Source: Nitrospirota bacterium
Lineage (GTDB): Bacteria > Nitrospirota > UBA9217
Direction: 5' to 3'
DNA length: 8,129 nt
Assembly (NCBI GenBank): GCA_013334545.1
Contig: JAAXXJ010000125.1
Location: 1-8,129 of the forward strand
How positions within the stretch are numbered: the first letter of the stretch is position 1; each line of letters begins with the position of its first letter. The position numbers were made by a program, and so were the translations under genes. A model generated the notes under the pieces. That model was not told the origin of the DNA. It was given only the letters and a program-made list of their open reading frames with translations, and searched no databases. Positions 1 through 7,009 of this stretch are shown piece by piece.

Positions 1-1766
1 TTGTAAAGATGCATGTCCCTGAAGGTCGAACGCGAGGTAGTGAACCTCAGGATCTCCTCGACCCGCCCTTCATACACATTGCAGTGTATGGCGTCAACGG
101 TGACCTCCTGTCCGTCCATCAGAAGCACCGTTGCCGAACCGGTGTCAACGATCATGGGGACCTGGAACTCCCTGGCAAGGGCTGACAGGTGGCCGGTGAC
201 GCTGCCGGTGTCGGTGATGATGGCCGACGCCCGGTCCATGACCACCACGAGATCCGTGGCCATGTTCGGTGCCACCAGCACCCCGCCCGCCGGGAAACCC
301 GACAGGTCGGCCCCCTCCCGCGCAACGAACGCTCTCCCATGGCCGATCCCTTTGCACGCTATGAGACCCCTGTCGATCAGGATGGGATACTGTTCGATGC
401 GCCTTGGGATGCTTGCCATCGCGCTGTTCACCGGCAGGACCTTCAGCGGCCTGCTCTGCAAGATGGAGATCCTCTCACTCTGATCGATCGCCCACTCGAT
501 GTCCTGAGGGATGTGGTAGTGCTTTTCCAGAGCGGCGGCATATTCCGACAGCGTTCGTAGCTGCGCGTCCGTAAGGCACGGCGTATCCCTCAGCTCGACC
601 GGGACCTCTTCCTCCCGGATGTCACCCGCCGGCGTGCAAACCAGCATGGTTGACTGGTGAACAGGCATGGTCTCCCGAACCTGCCCTGTCGCGTGAGAAA
701 CGAGGTAAGCGTGAGGGGGATACCTGCCGTCGACGACCGCCTTGCCCAGTCCCCGCAATGCGTTAATGATGATCGTGTCGCTGTCCGGATCGTTCGGATC
801 CCGCGTGTACATGACCCCGCCGATCTTGGCATCCACCATGTTCAGGACGCCGACGGCCATGACCATCTCCGACTCCGAAAATCCCTTGCTCTTGTAGTAA
901 AAGACCGCCCGCGGGCTGAACAGACTGGCGATGACATCCTTGTATCTCTGCGCGATCAGGTCTTCGGGCACGTTCAGGAACGTGGCATACTGGCCCGCGA
1001 AGCTGAGCTCGCCATCCTCGCGGACAGCGCTGCTTCGAACGGAAACGGTCAGGTTCTGCGGCGAACCGGAGGACGGTGAATTGAGGTACTGCCGCTTCGA
1101 CCGCAAGTCTTCCGTCGCTTTCCGGATGGCCTCATGAAGTTCCGCGGGGATCTCGGCCTGGGCTACGCGGTCCTGCATCTGCCGGCAGAACCCCTCGACG
1201 TCCTCCCTCCTGCTCATATTCAACTTCGACAGCCCTTCGATCAGGTGATCAGAAAGCCGGTTGTGCTCCATAAATCGCTTGAACGCATATGCCGTGATGG
1301 AGAACCCTTCGGGTGCCGGAATTCCCACGCTGCTTTTCACCTCTCCGAGGTTCGCCAGTTTTCCGCCTGCGACGTCGGACATATCACCACGGAGCGCCTC
1401 GAGGGAAATGACAAGGTCGCTTGCGGGGGTATCCATCCGGGGAGAAAGTATCTGCTCGACCTCCAGGCTGATGCTGTTATGCCGGTCATAGAGCGCCTTA
1501 AACTTTCCCCGGGAAAGCATGTCCAGGTACTCGATGATGCTGAAAACCTCATCGGACAGCGACCGTACGCTCGCGTGGAGATACTGTTTGTCAAAGAGGT
1601 ATTCTCCGGAAAGCTTTTCTTCCAGGTCCGCCATGATGCTGTGAACATGATCGTTCTTCTTGAGCAGACTTTGAAAAGCGGCGTATTTTTCCTTCAGGGT
1701 AAGGCGCTTATCGCTCTTTCGCCCGGTCTCGGTTGACGCTTTTGCAAACCTCTTGAAGAATTTCAT
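1..1766 (-). CDS. PEP-synthase-like ATP-grasp/phosphohistidine protein, paralog A (C-terminus beyond window)
   Basis: A continuous minus-strand reading frame starts at the ATG at 1766-1764 and is still open at position 1, giving 588 residues. It begins MKFFKRFAKAS. A lysine/glutamate-rich N-terminal region of about 125 residues is followed by an ATP-grasp (PPDK N-terminal) domain with AGGKLANLGE, VSVRSSAVREDGE, FAGQYATFLNV, GGVMYTRDPND and DIEWAID...ILQSRPL, the usual nucleotide-binding Lys, Arg, Glu and Gln positions. The swivelling domain has VTGHLSALARE with catalytic-type His526 and Thr524 two residues before it. The first Gly-Gly of the usual GG-x-T-x-H loop reads Gly-Ser here. By family knowledge such domains move phosphate from ATP through histidine to an acceptor (pyruvate in PEP synthase). 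The acceptor domain is outside the window, so the substrate is open. The gene starts 36 bp after the CBS gene stop, so co-transcription is likely. The start is supported by alignment with paralog B, although the Shine-Dalgarno sequence is weak. No frameshift was seen. Confidence 0.9.
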   Translation of the reverse strand, partial: MKFFKRFAKASTETGRKSDKRLTLKEKYAAFQSLLKKNDHVHSIMADLEEKLSGEYLFDKQYLHASVRSLSDEVFSIIEYLDMLSRGKFKALYDRHNSISLEVEQILSPRMDTPASDLVISLEALRGDMSDVAGGKLANLGEVKSSVGIPAPEGFSITAYAFKRFMEHNRLSDHLIEGLSKLNMSRREDVEGFCRQMQDRVAQAEIPAELHEAIRKATEDLRSKRQYLNSPSSGSPQNLTVSVRSSAVREDGELSFAGQYATFLNVPEDLIAQRYKDVIASLFSPRAVFYYKSKGFSESEMVMAVGVLNMVDAKIGGVMYTRDPNDPDSDTIIINALRGLGKAVVDGRYPPHAYLVSHATGQVRETMPVHQSTMLVCTPAGDIREEEVPVELRDTPCLTDAQLRTLSEYAAALEKHYHIPQDIEWAIDQSERISILQSRPLKVLPVNSAMASIPRRIEQYPILIDRGLIACKGIGHGRAFVAREGADLSGFPAGGVLVAPNMATDLVVVMDRASAIITDTGSVTGHLSALAREFQVPMIVDTGSATVLLMDGQEVTVDAIHCNVYEGRVEEILRFTTSRSTFRDMHLY

Positions 1767-1802
1767 CGCTGAACGTTCCCGCCCTCGAACTCCGCCGTCA
1801 TG

Positions 1803-2330
1803 CTACCTGGCCTGGAGCACGCTTGTCAATATCTCATCAAACACATCCATCATCCTGACAACGCCGACGAACTTCTGATTGCTCTCGAGTACCGGGAGCG
1901 CCATGCTGTTATGGCGGAGCATCAGTCGCGCCGCCTTGACCACGGAATCATCAGGCGACAGGAATGCCTGAATGGGGACCATGACCTCGCTGATGGATTT
2001 TTCGACGTATTGCTTCGCCTCTCTGCCGAGCAGCCCTGTCTTGAACCTCGCCAGGGAGGCTTCATCGACAAGCGCCGCATCCGTGTTCGCGGCTGCGGCC
2101 GGCGCCACGATCGACTCAAGACCCCGCAGGATCGCCTCAAAGGGAAGATATCCTATCAGGTTGTACTTCTCATCAAAGACAAAGATAACTTTCGGGTGGA
2201 CACACTTGTCTGTCTTGATAAGCGACTTTCTGATTACACCGACCGCCTGCTTGATGGTGAACCAGTACGGGAGGTGGGGATATTCAAAGACGTCGATCAT
2301 GATCTCCTTAGCCGTGCTTCGGTCTGCCAT
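1803..2330 (-). CDS. CBS-domain pair protein
   Basis: This 175-residue soluble protein has two CBS motifs, at roughly residues 8-72 and 113-172. The second is the clearer one: ISEVMVPIQAFLSPDDSV, then ALPVLESNQKFVGVVRMMDVFDEIL. The first includes VIFVFDEKYNLIGYLPFEAIL. An Ala-rich linker of about 40 residues separates them. CBS pairs generally fold into one Bateman module that binds adenosine nucleotides or S-adenosylmethionine and regulates a partner. No enzymatic domain is attached, so this is a stand-alone sensor. The ATG at 2330 has a good Shine-Dalgarno (GAGGGAG, 2342-2336) five bases upstream. The gene is the first of a minus-strand pair with PEP-synthase-like paralog A and is divergent from paralog B, so it could tune one or both of these ATP-consuming enzymes to energy charge. 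That role is inferred from position only. Confidence 0.88.
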   Translation of the reverse strand: MADRSTAKEIMIDVFEYPHLPYWFTIKQAVGVIRKSLIKTDKCVHPKVIFVFDEKYNLIGYLPFEAILRGLESIVAPAAAANTDAALVDEASLARFKTGLLGREAKQYVEKSISEVMVPIQAFLSPDDSVVKAARLMLRHNSMALPVLESNQKFVGVVRMMDVFDEILTSVLQAR

Positions 2331-2453
2331 ACGATCTCCCTCGTTGTAGTGTCATGCGCCTCGCCTCACGTTCAGTAAGGAGCTCTGCAGCATGTGGCAG
2401 CCATTTTCGCTTTTTGTCATAGCGCATGTCAAGGGATTTCCTGAGGAATCCTG

Positions 2454-2483
2454 TTGCTTTCCCCTCGCGAGCCATGATATTCT
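2454..2483 (+). promoter_or_regulatory. Possible sigma-70-type promoter for paralog B
   Basis: TTGCTT (2454-2459) and TATTCT (2478-2483) are separated by 18 bases on the plus strand. If used, transcription would begin near 2490, which would exclude the ATGs at 2426 and 2474 and favour 2510 or 2525 as the translation start. Both boxes are only partial matches to consensus, and no other promoter evidence is available. Confidence 0.3.
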
Positions 2484-2524
2484 TTCTACTGGAACCGTAC
2501 ATTCCCCAGATGCACAAACCTATC

Positions 2525-5080
2525 ATGAAATATCTGCTCAAACTGTTCAATCGCAGGGCGCGTCGCGAGGCCGAAGATGCCCTCCTGCCGAAACTTCCCC
2601 TCAAGGATCGATACTTCCTTTTTCAGACGCTGCTCCGGGAGAATAATCGCGTTCTCCTCAGCATGGCGGACATGGGGGAAAAGCTTTCCGGAGAATATCT
2701 CTTTGACCGTCAGTATATCTTGTCGACTATGAGGACCATCTCGAATGCCGTTCTCGGCATCATTGAAAACCTCGAAAAGCTTACCGCGGGAAAATATCGA
2801 CGGCTCTATGCGCAATATCACGGTATCAGAATTGCTCTCGAAGAGATCCTCTCACCCCGAAAGGAGGTCCCGGTCAGCGATCTTACCATACCCCTGGATG
2901 ATCTGACGGTTGAGCAGTCGGACATGGCGGGCGGCAAGATAGCCCATCTTGGAGAGATACGGCGGCACCTCAGCCTGCCGGTCCCGGAGGGGTTTTCCAT
3001 CACGGCCTATGCCTCAAAAAGATTCTTAGAACACAACAAACTCACGGATCAGATCAATACAATGCTTCAAGAGCTTGACCTTGGAAAGGTAGGGGAAATA
3101 AATGAAATGAGCAGGCGCATCCAGGATATGGTGACGAGCGCTGAGCTTCCTGATGACTTGCTGAAGGCTATTCAAACATCGGTAGAAAATTTGAGTATCG
3201 GCGACCGGGGCCGAGAACCGGGCAGGGTCTCCGTTCGAAGCAGCGCAATCCTTGAGGACGGCGAGTTCAGTTTTGCGGGCCAGTATGCCACCTTCTTAAA
3301 TGTTCCGCTGGAACTGGTCCCCCAGCGGTATAAAGAGGTTGTCGCCAGCCTGTTCACGCCGCGGGCGATTTTTTACTATAAAACAAAAGGATTGTCGGAA
3401 GAAGAGATCGTCATGGCGGTAGGCGTCCTGCGGATGATCAATGCCGATACGGGCGGGGTCATGTATACCGCGGACCCGAACGACACGGAACAGAACATCA
3501 TGATAATAAATGTCGCGAGAGGGCTTGGAAAGGCGGTCGTCGACGGTCTTGTGGAACCTGATTATTACACCGTTTCGAAAAAGACCGGTTCCCTTGTTGA
3601 AAAGAAAATTACTCGGCAGACCGTTATGCTTGTGTGTAGCGAGGAAGGGGATATCGTGGAACGCCCTGTCCCGGATGACCTGAGGGGCACGCCCTGTTTG
3701 TCCGAAGCACAAATAACAACCTTGTTTACCTATGCTTCCGCGTTGGAAAAATATTATGGTCAGCCGCAGGACATAGAATGGGCGATCGATCATGACGGCC
3801 GGTTGTTCATTCTGCAGAGCAGACGCCTGAAAATCACGAAAGTTGAAAGGGGGCGGTTGGAGGTACCCAGGCGTATTGAAGGTCATGCCATCCTGCTTGA
3901 CAGGGGAATCATCGCCTGCAGGGGCATCGGCCATGGAACGGCGTTCGTATTAAAAGACGAGGCGGACCTGAATGACTTTCCTGAAGGCGGTGTGCTGGTG
4001 GCGAGACATACGTCGACGAAATTCGTGACCGTCATGACCAAAGCATTGGCGATCATAACGGACATTGGAGGAGTAACTGGACACATGGCGTCTCTTGCCA
4101 GGGAGTACCGGGTTCCGACCATCCTCGATACGGAAATAGCTACAACCGCTATCAGACACGGTCAGGAGATCACCGTTGATGCTTTTAACGGCACTGTCTA
4201 TGAGGGAAAGGTCGAAAAGCTGCTTGAGTATGCATCACAAAAGAACGATATCTATAAAGACACGCCTCTCTACAAGACATTGGATAAGGTTTTGAAATGG
4301 GTTGTCCCCCTGAACCTGATCGATCCCGAAGGGGCGAACTTCAGGCCGGAACACTGCAAGACGTTTCACGACATAACCCGCTTTGCGCACGAAAAGGCCA
4401 TGGCGGAGATGTTTCTGATCGGCAAAGGGCATGATGCCAGGGGGGGCACGATACCACTTGGCAAGGAGGGACCCCTTGACGCCCATTTTCTTGATATGGA
4501 TGGCGGCGTTCGGGAAGGCACAAAGGTCGCCACGCCCGAGGATATCCTGTCGATCCCATTCGCGGCATTCCTGAAGGGCCTGCTCAGCATACCCTGGCCT
4601 GAACCACGAGCCACCGATGTGACCGGCTTTTTGGGGATGATGGCCACGATCGCCACGACACCAGAATCAGAGCTCTATCGGGCAGGCCAGCAGAGCTTTG
4701 CGTTGATCGCGAGCAATTATATGAATTTCAGCATTCGGCTCGGCTACCATTTCTCCATGGTGGAGGCCTATGCCGGGGAAAATAGAAACGATAATTACAT
4801 TAAGTATTTTTTTAAAGGTGGCGGCGCTGCGGTCGACAGGAGATTAAGAAGGGTCAAGTTAATAACCGAGTTGCTAAAAATGCTCGATTTCAAGGTAACA
4901 ATCACTGAAGATGTGATCAATGCCAGTCTTACGAAATTCAAGCAGGCTGACATTGAAAAAAAGTGCATGGTTTTGGGCAAGCTCACTGTGTATACGAAAC
5001 AACTGGACCTGATCATGTACAACGATGCGTTGATAGACCAGCGCATCGCGGAATTCGTAAACGAACATATTAATACATAA
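2525..5080 (+). CDS. PEP-synthase-like ATP-grasp/phosphohistidine protein, paralog B, with unusual C-terminal domain
   Basis: The frame is open from an ATG at 2426 (884 aa), but I place the start at 2525 (851 aa). There the N-terminus MKYLLKLFNRR aligns with MKFFKRFAKAS of paralog A and a possible promoter lies just upstream. No candidate start has a good Shine-Dalgarno. Using the 851-aa numbering, residues 1-125 are a helical-looking region shared with A (MADMGEKLSGEYLF is nearly identical). Residues about 126-435 are the ATP-grasp domain, with Lys138 in AGGKIAHLGE, Arg238 in VSVRSSAILEDGE, Glu418 in DIEWAID and Gln431 in LQSRR, where most relatives have QxRP. Residues about 450-590 are the swivelling domain, with His520 in GGVTGHMASLARE and Thr518 two residues before it. 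Residues about 591-851 do not resemble the PEP-utilising TIM barrel of PEP synthase or PPDK. They carry HC-x3-H-x6-H (610-622) and RLGYH (738-742), plus a Gly-rich FKGGGAA stretch. ATP-driven histidine phosphorylation is likely; the final acceptor is unknown. It is divergent from the CBS gene and convergent with uspA. Confidence 0.9.
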   Translation: MKYLLKLFNRRARREAEDALLPKLPLKDRYFLFQTLLRENNRVLLSMADMGEKLSGEYLFDRQYILSTMRTISNAVLGIIENLEKLTAGKYRRLYAQYHGIRIALEEILSPRKEVPVSDLTIPLDDLTVEQSDMAGGKIAHLGEIRRHLSLPVPEGFSITAYASKRFLEHNKLTDQINTMLQELDLGKVGEINEMSRRIQDMVTSAELPDDLLKAIQTSVENLSIGDRGREPGRVSVRSSAILEDGEFSFAGQYATFLNVPLELVPQRYKEVVASLFTPRAIFYYKTKGLSEEEIVMAVGVLRMINADTGGVMYTADPNDTEQNIMIINVARGLGKAVVDGLVEPDYYTVSKKTGSLVEKKITRQTVMLVCSEEGDIVERPVPDDLRGTPCLSEAQITTLFTYASALEKYYGQPQDIEWAIDHDGRLFILQSRRLKITKVERGRLEVPRRIEGHAILLDRGIIACRGIGHGTAFVLKDEADLNDFPEGGVLVARHTSTKFVTVMTKALAIITDIGGVTGHMASLAREYRVPTILDTEIATTAIRHGQEITVDAFNGTVYEGKVEKLLEYASQKNDIYKDTPLYKTLDKVLKWVVPLNLIDPEGANFRPEHCKTFHDITRFAHEKAMAEMFLIGKGHDARGGTIPLGKEGPLDAHFLDMDGGVREGTKVATPEDILSIPFAAFLKGLLSIPWPEPRATDVTGFLGMMATIATTPESELYRAGQQSFALIASNYMNFSIRLGYHFSMVEAYAGENRNDNYIKYFFKGGGAAVDRRLRRVKLITELLKMLDFKVTITEDVINASLTKFKQADIEKKCMVLGKLTVYTKQLDLIMYNDALIDQRIAEFVNEHINT

Positions 5081-5090
5081 GCATGTTAGG

Positions 5091-5133
5091 TGCTGGAGGT
5101 TGGAGGTGTATCCTTAAACCCCAACCTCCAGCA
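5091..5133. terminator. Inverted repeat between convergent genes, probable terminator
   Basis: TGCTGGAGGTTGG (5091-5103) and CCAACCTCCAGCA (5121-5133) form a perfect 13-bp stem with a 17-base loop. The loop itself holds AGG/CCT (5104-5106 and 5112-5114), which could lengthen the structure. It begins 11 bases after the stop of paralog B and lies 4 bases beyond the uspA stop, so it could end transcription from both sides. The T tract is poor: ATTTGTT follows on the plus strand and none on the minus strand. A dispersed intergenic repeat is therefore an alternative reading. Confidence 0.6.
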
Positions 5134-5137
5134 TTTG

Positions 5138-5590
5138 TTAAAGCCGCTTCAGAAAATCCTCGGAGGTTCCGGGAACCACGACAACCGGGCATTGAAGTCC
5201 CGCTGCCATGTGATTTACCAGCGCGTGCGTCTTGCTGCCCACAAAGACCCGCGACCCCCTTCCCCTTCCGCTTGCTCCCACCACGATCATACTGACATCC
5301 TGATCCGTCTTTGCCGCTTCAGCAAGCAAATCATCAGGAGCGCCGATATCAATCCGTGTCTTTATCATAACTCCTTGCTTTTCAACCTCAACCCTGGCCT
5401 TTTTCAGGATTTCCTCCGCTTCTTTTTTTAATTTATCGGAGATGTCCTTGTAATATTCCCGGTATGAAGGCTCGTTGATTACATTAATTCCCACAACCTC
5501 CCCGCCGATCAGCTTGGCCATTCTCGCCGCATATTTCACGGCATTCATGGATGCCTGCGAGCCGTCTATGCCTACCAGTACCTTTTTCAT
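5138..5590 (-). CDS. Universal stress protein, UspA family, ATP-binding type
   Basis: This 150-residue single-domain UspA protein is of standard family length. It opens with MKKVLVGIDGSQASMNAVKYA, the typical first strand with a nucleotide-contacting Asp9. Near the end it has the full ATP-binding motif G-x2-G-x9-G-S (Gly105, Gly108, Gly118, Ser119) and finishes with the core strand CPVVVVP. This places it with the ATP-binding, MJ0577-like branch rather than the non-binding UspA branch. Family members act as cytoplasmic, usually dimeric, nucleotide-responsive regulators. Its ATG is one base after the permease stop codon, and its Shine-Dalgarno GGAGG (5600-5596) lies inside the permease gene, so the two are translationally coupled. 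UspA proteins are often encoded beside or fused to transporters, so regulation of the permease is a reasonable inference. Confidence 0.95.
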   Translation of the reverse strand: MKKVLVGIDGSQASMNAVKYAARMAKLIGGEVVGINVINEPSYREYYKDISDKLKKEAEEILKKARVEVEKQGVMIKTRIDIGAPDDLLAEAAKTDQDVSMIVVGASGRGRGSRVFVGSKTHALVNHMAAGLQCPVVVVPGTSEDFLKRL

Positions 5591-5591
5591 C

Positions 5592-6833
5592 CTATCCTCC
5601 TATCGTCCGTGCTTTGAGAAGGGCCTTTTCCATCTTAACACCCTTCAGCATTTGAGCGATGATGAGGATGCTGAGGCCGACAGCCGATCCGAGCATGAGA
5701 TACCCTGAATAGTTATTCCACATCGTTTCCATCGCCTTCGCCTGCTGGATCGCCTCTGACTGCTGAACGAACCAGCCTTTTACGGCATCTTTATTCATCA
5801 AGATCCAATCCCGTACCTGCACCTTGGCGGACAGAATTGCGCCTTCAGTCTTTGCCCATTCAATAAAAGTGGGATTGTCCTTTACCCATGCATTGAGGAG
5901 CGAGGAATACGTTGATTTGTAATCTCCGGCAATATGCTTAAAGATAACGGAAATTCCGGCAAGCCCCATGGTGGATGCGAAATAGAGGCGGATCTTCAGA
6001 CCCTTGACATACTGGGTGGCGAGAGTGCCGAACTGAGCGCCGACCGCGGCTCCAATGAGCATCACGGTTGCCGCAATAAGCTCCACCCGTCCCCGCAAGG
6101 CATACGTGAACGCGCCGTATGCCCCGGTAACGACGATCTCGAAGAGGTCCGTGCCGACCGCCACGCGCGTCGGGCACCCGATGACATACATAAGCGAGGG
6201 CATCCTGATGAAGCCGCCGCCAACCCCCAAAAAGCCCGCGAGATAACCGGTGAACGCTGAGACGATGAGAATGACCCAGACAGAGATCGTAAAGCCGGAG
6301 ACCTTGAGGTGGATCATCGGGGGTATTTTCAAACTTTGCATCTTTAATGCAAGGCCGGATGTCCCGGCATCAGAAACCGGTTTTGTTTTGTCCGTCGCGC
6401 CATGGGTAAGTTTATAATACTCATAGAACATGTAGCTGCTCAGGCCGAACAGCAGAACCATGTACGTGATCCTCACGACAAAATCCACCCGTCCCACCTT
6501 TTCCAGCCACATGATGGTAGTTGCACCGCCCTCGATGCCGATTGCCGTTCCTATGATCATTAATACGCCCAACCGCATGTCCACATTTCCGTACTTTCTG
6601 TGCTTCGCGGTGGCTACGATCGATTTTCCCGCGATATGCGCCATGTCCGTGCCGATCGCATAGGCCATCGGGAAACCGAACACATTGAGGGCGGGCGTGA
6701 CCATGAAGGCGCCACCGACACCGAAGAAGCCGCCGATGACTCCAACGGTAAAGCCAAGAAGAATGAGCTTCCAAGCCATGATCTCGACGCCCGAGATCGG
6801 CAGATATATCAGACCTAAAAGTGGTATGTCCAT
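5592..6833 (-). CDS. TauE/SafE-family membrane permease (anion exporter type) with extra soluble segment
   Basis: This 413-residue polytopic membrane protein has the two-fold internal repeat of the TauE/SafE (DUF81) family. GGFFGVGGAFMVTPAL (residues 34-49) in the first half matches AGFLGVGGGFIRMPSL (199-214) in the second, and AYAIGTDMAHI (58-67) matches RVAVGTDLFEI (223-233). Hydrophobic spans lie near 20-48, 86-110, 117-140, 181-208, 228-246, 252-272, 282-299 and 378-396. Relatives are proposed to move sulfite, sulfoacetate or other organosulfur and sulfur oxyanions; the substrate cannot be read here. At 413 aa it is much longer than the usual roughly 250-aa members. The additions are a polar linker (141-178) and a hydrophilic Trp/Lys-rich segment at about 302-376 before the last span. 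The start has GGAGG (6847-6843) nine bases upstream, at the end of the preceding small gene. It is coupled to uspA downstream and two small membrane-protein genes upstream. Confidence 0.92.
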   Translation of the reverse strand: MDIPLLGLIYLPISGVEIMAWKLILLGFTVGVIGGFFGVGGAFMVTPALNVFGFPMAYAIGTDMAHIAGKSIVATAKHRKYGNVDMRLGVLMIIGTAIGIEGGATTIMWLEKVGRVDFVVRITYMVLLFGLSSYMFYEYYKLTHGATDKTKPVSDAGTSGLALKMQSLKIPPMIHLKVSGFTISVWVILIVSAFTGYLAGFLGVGGGFIRMPSLMYVIGCPTRVAVGTDLFEIVVTGAYGAFTYALRGRVELIAATVMLIGAAVGAQFGTLATQYVKGLKIRLYFASTMGLAGISVIFKHIAGDYKSTYSSLLNAWVKDNPTFIEWAKTEGAILSAKVQVRDWILMNKDAVKGWFVQQSEAIQQAKAMETMWNNYSGYLMLGSAVGLSILIIAQMLKGVKMEKALLKARTIGG

Positions 6834-6835
6834 TG

Positions 6836-6985
6836 CTAATTTCCTCCTATGCCTAACATTTTTCTAATAATTTTTCCTGATGCCCAACCAACACCCATCG
6901 TAAGCAGCATAATTATGGCAAGCATTACGACAGTAAACACGATTGGAAGAAGTTTTGATACTACGATCGCTGCGAGCTCTGCCAT
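6836..6985 (-). CDS. Small single-span membrane protein (49 aa), probable permease accessory subunit
   Basis: A complete 49-codon gene encodes MAELAAIVVSKLLPIV..., one hydrophobic span at about residues 6-36 and a short basic tail (GKIIRKMLGIGGN). It is supported by a very strong Shine-Dalgarno, GGAGGGGGG, seven bases before the ATG. Its stop codon is only two bases before the permease start, whose own ribosome site is inside the end of this gene. The tail LGIGG resembles the LGIKG that follows the span of the 56-aa neighbour. I do not recognise a named family. Similar tiny subunits accompany other transporters (for example OadG-like or MetS-like proteins), so a stabilising or regulatory subunit of the TauE/SafE permease is the best inference. 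A basic tail on the C-terminal side suggests that end is cytoplasmic. Confidence 0.82.
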   Translation of the reverse strand: MAELAAIVVSKLLPIVFTVVMLAIIMLLTMGVGWASGKIIRKMLGIGGN

Positions 6986-6992
6986 GATACTA

Positions 6993-7001
6993 CCCCCCTC
7001 C
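6993..7001 (-). promoter_or_regulatory. Strong ribosome binding site of the 49-aa gene
   Basis: GGAGGGGGG on the minus strand lies seven bases before the ATG at 6985. It is the main evidence that this short frame is translated. Confidence 0.8.
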
Positions 7002-7009
7002 AATATATA

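Noticed and set aside
1..1766. Paralog A as a pseudogene
   Set aside because: The frame is open without interruption through all key motifs; it is merely cut by the window edge.
13..2378. Plus-strand open frames of 60-200 codons across the left genes (for example 1134-1736 and 1800-2378)
   Set aside because: They lie antisense to the PEP-synthase-like and CBS genes, which have clear domain motifs; the plus-strand translations show no recognisable motifs.
2331..2524. Sigma-54 promoter between the divergent genes
   Set aside because: GG and GC pairs occur, but at 9- or 12-base spacing rather than the required 10.
2820..5070. Minus-strand open frames inside paralog B (for example 3296-3934)
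   Set aside because: Antisense shadows of a gene with clear ATP-grasp and histidine-domain motifs.
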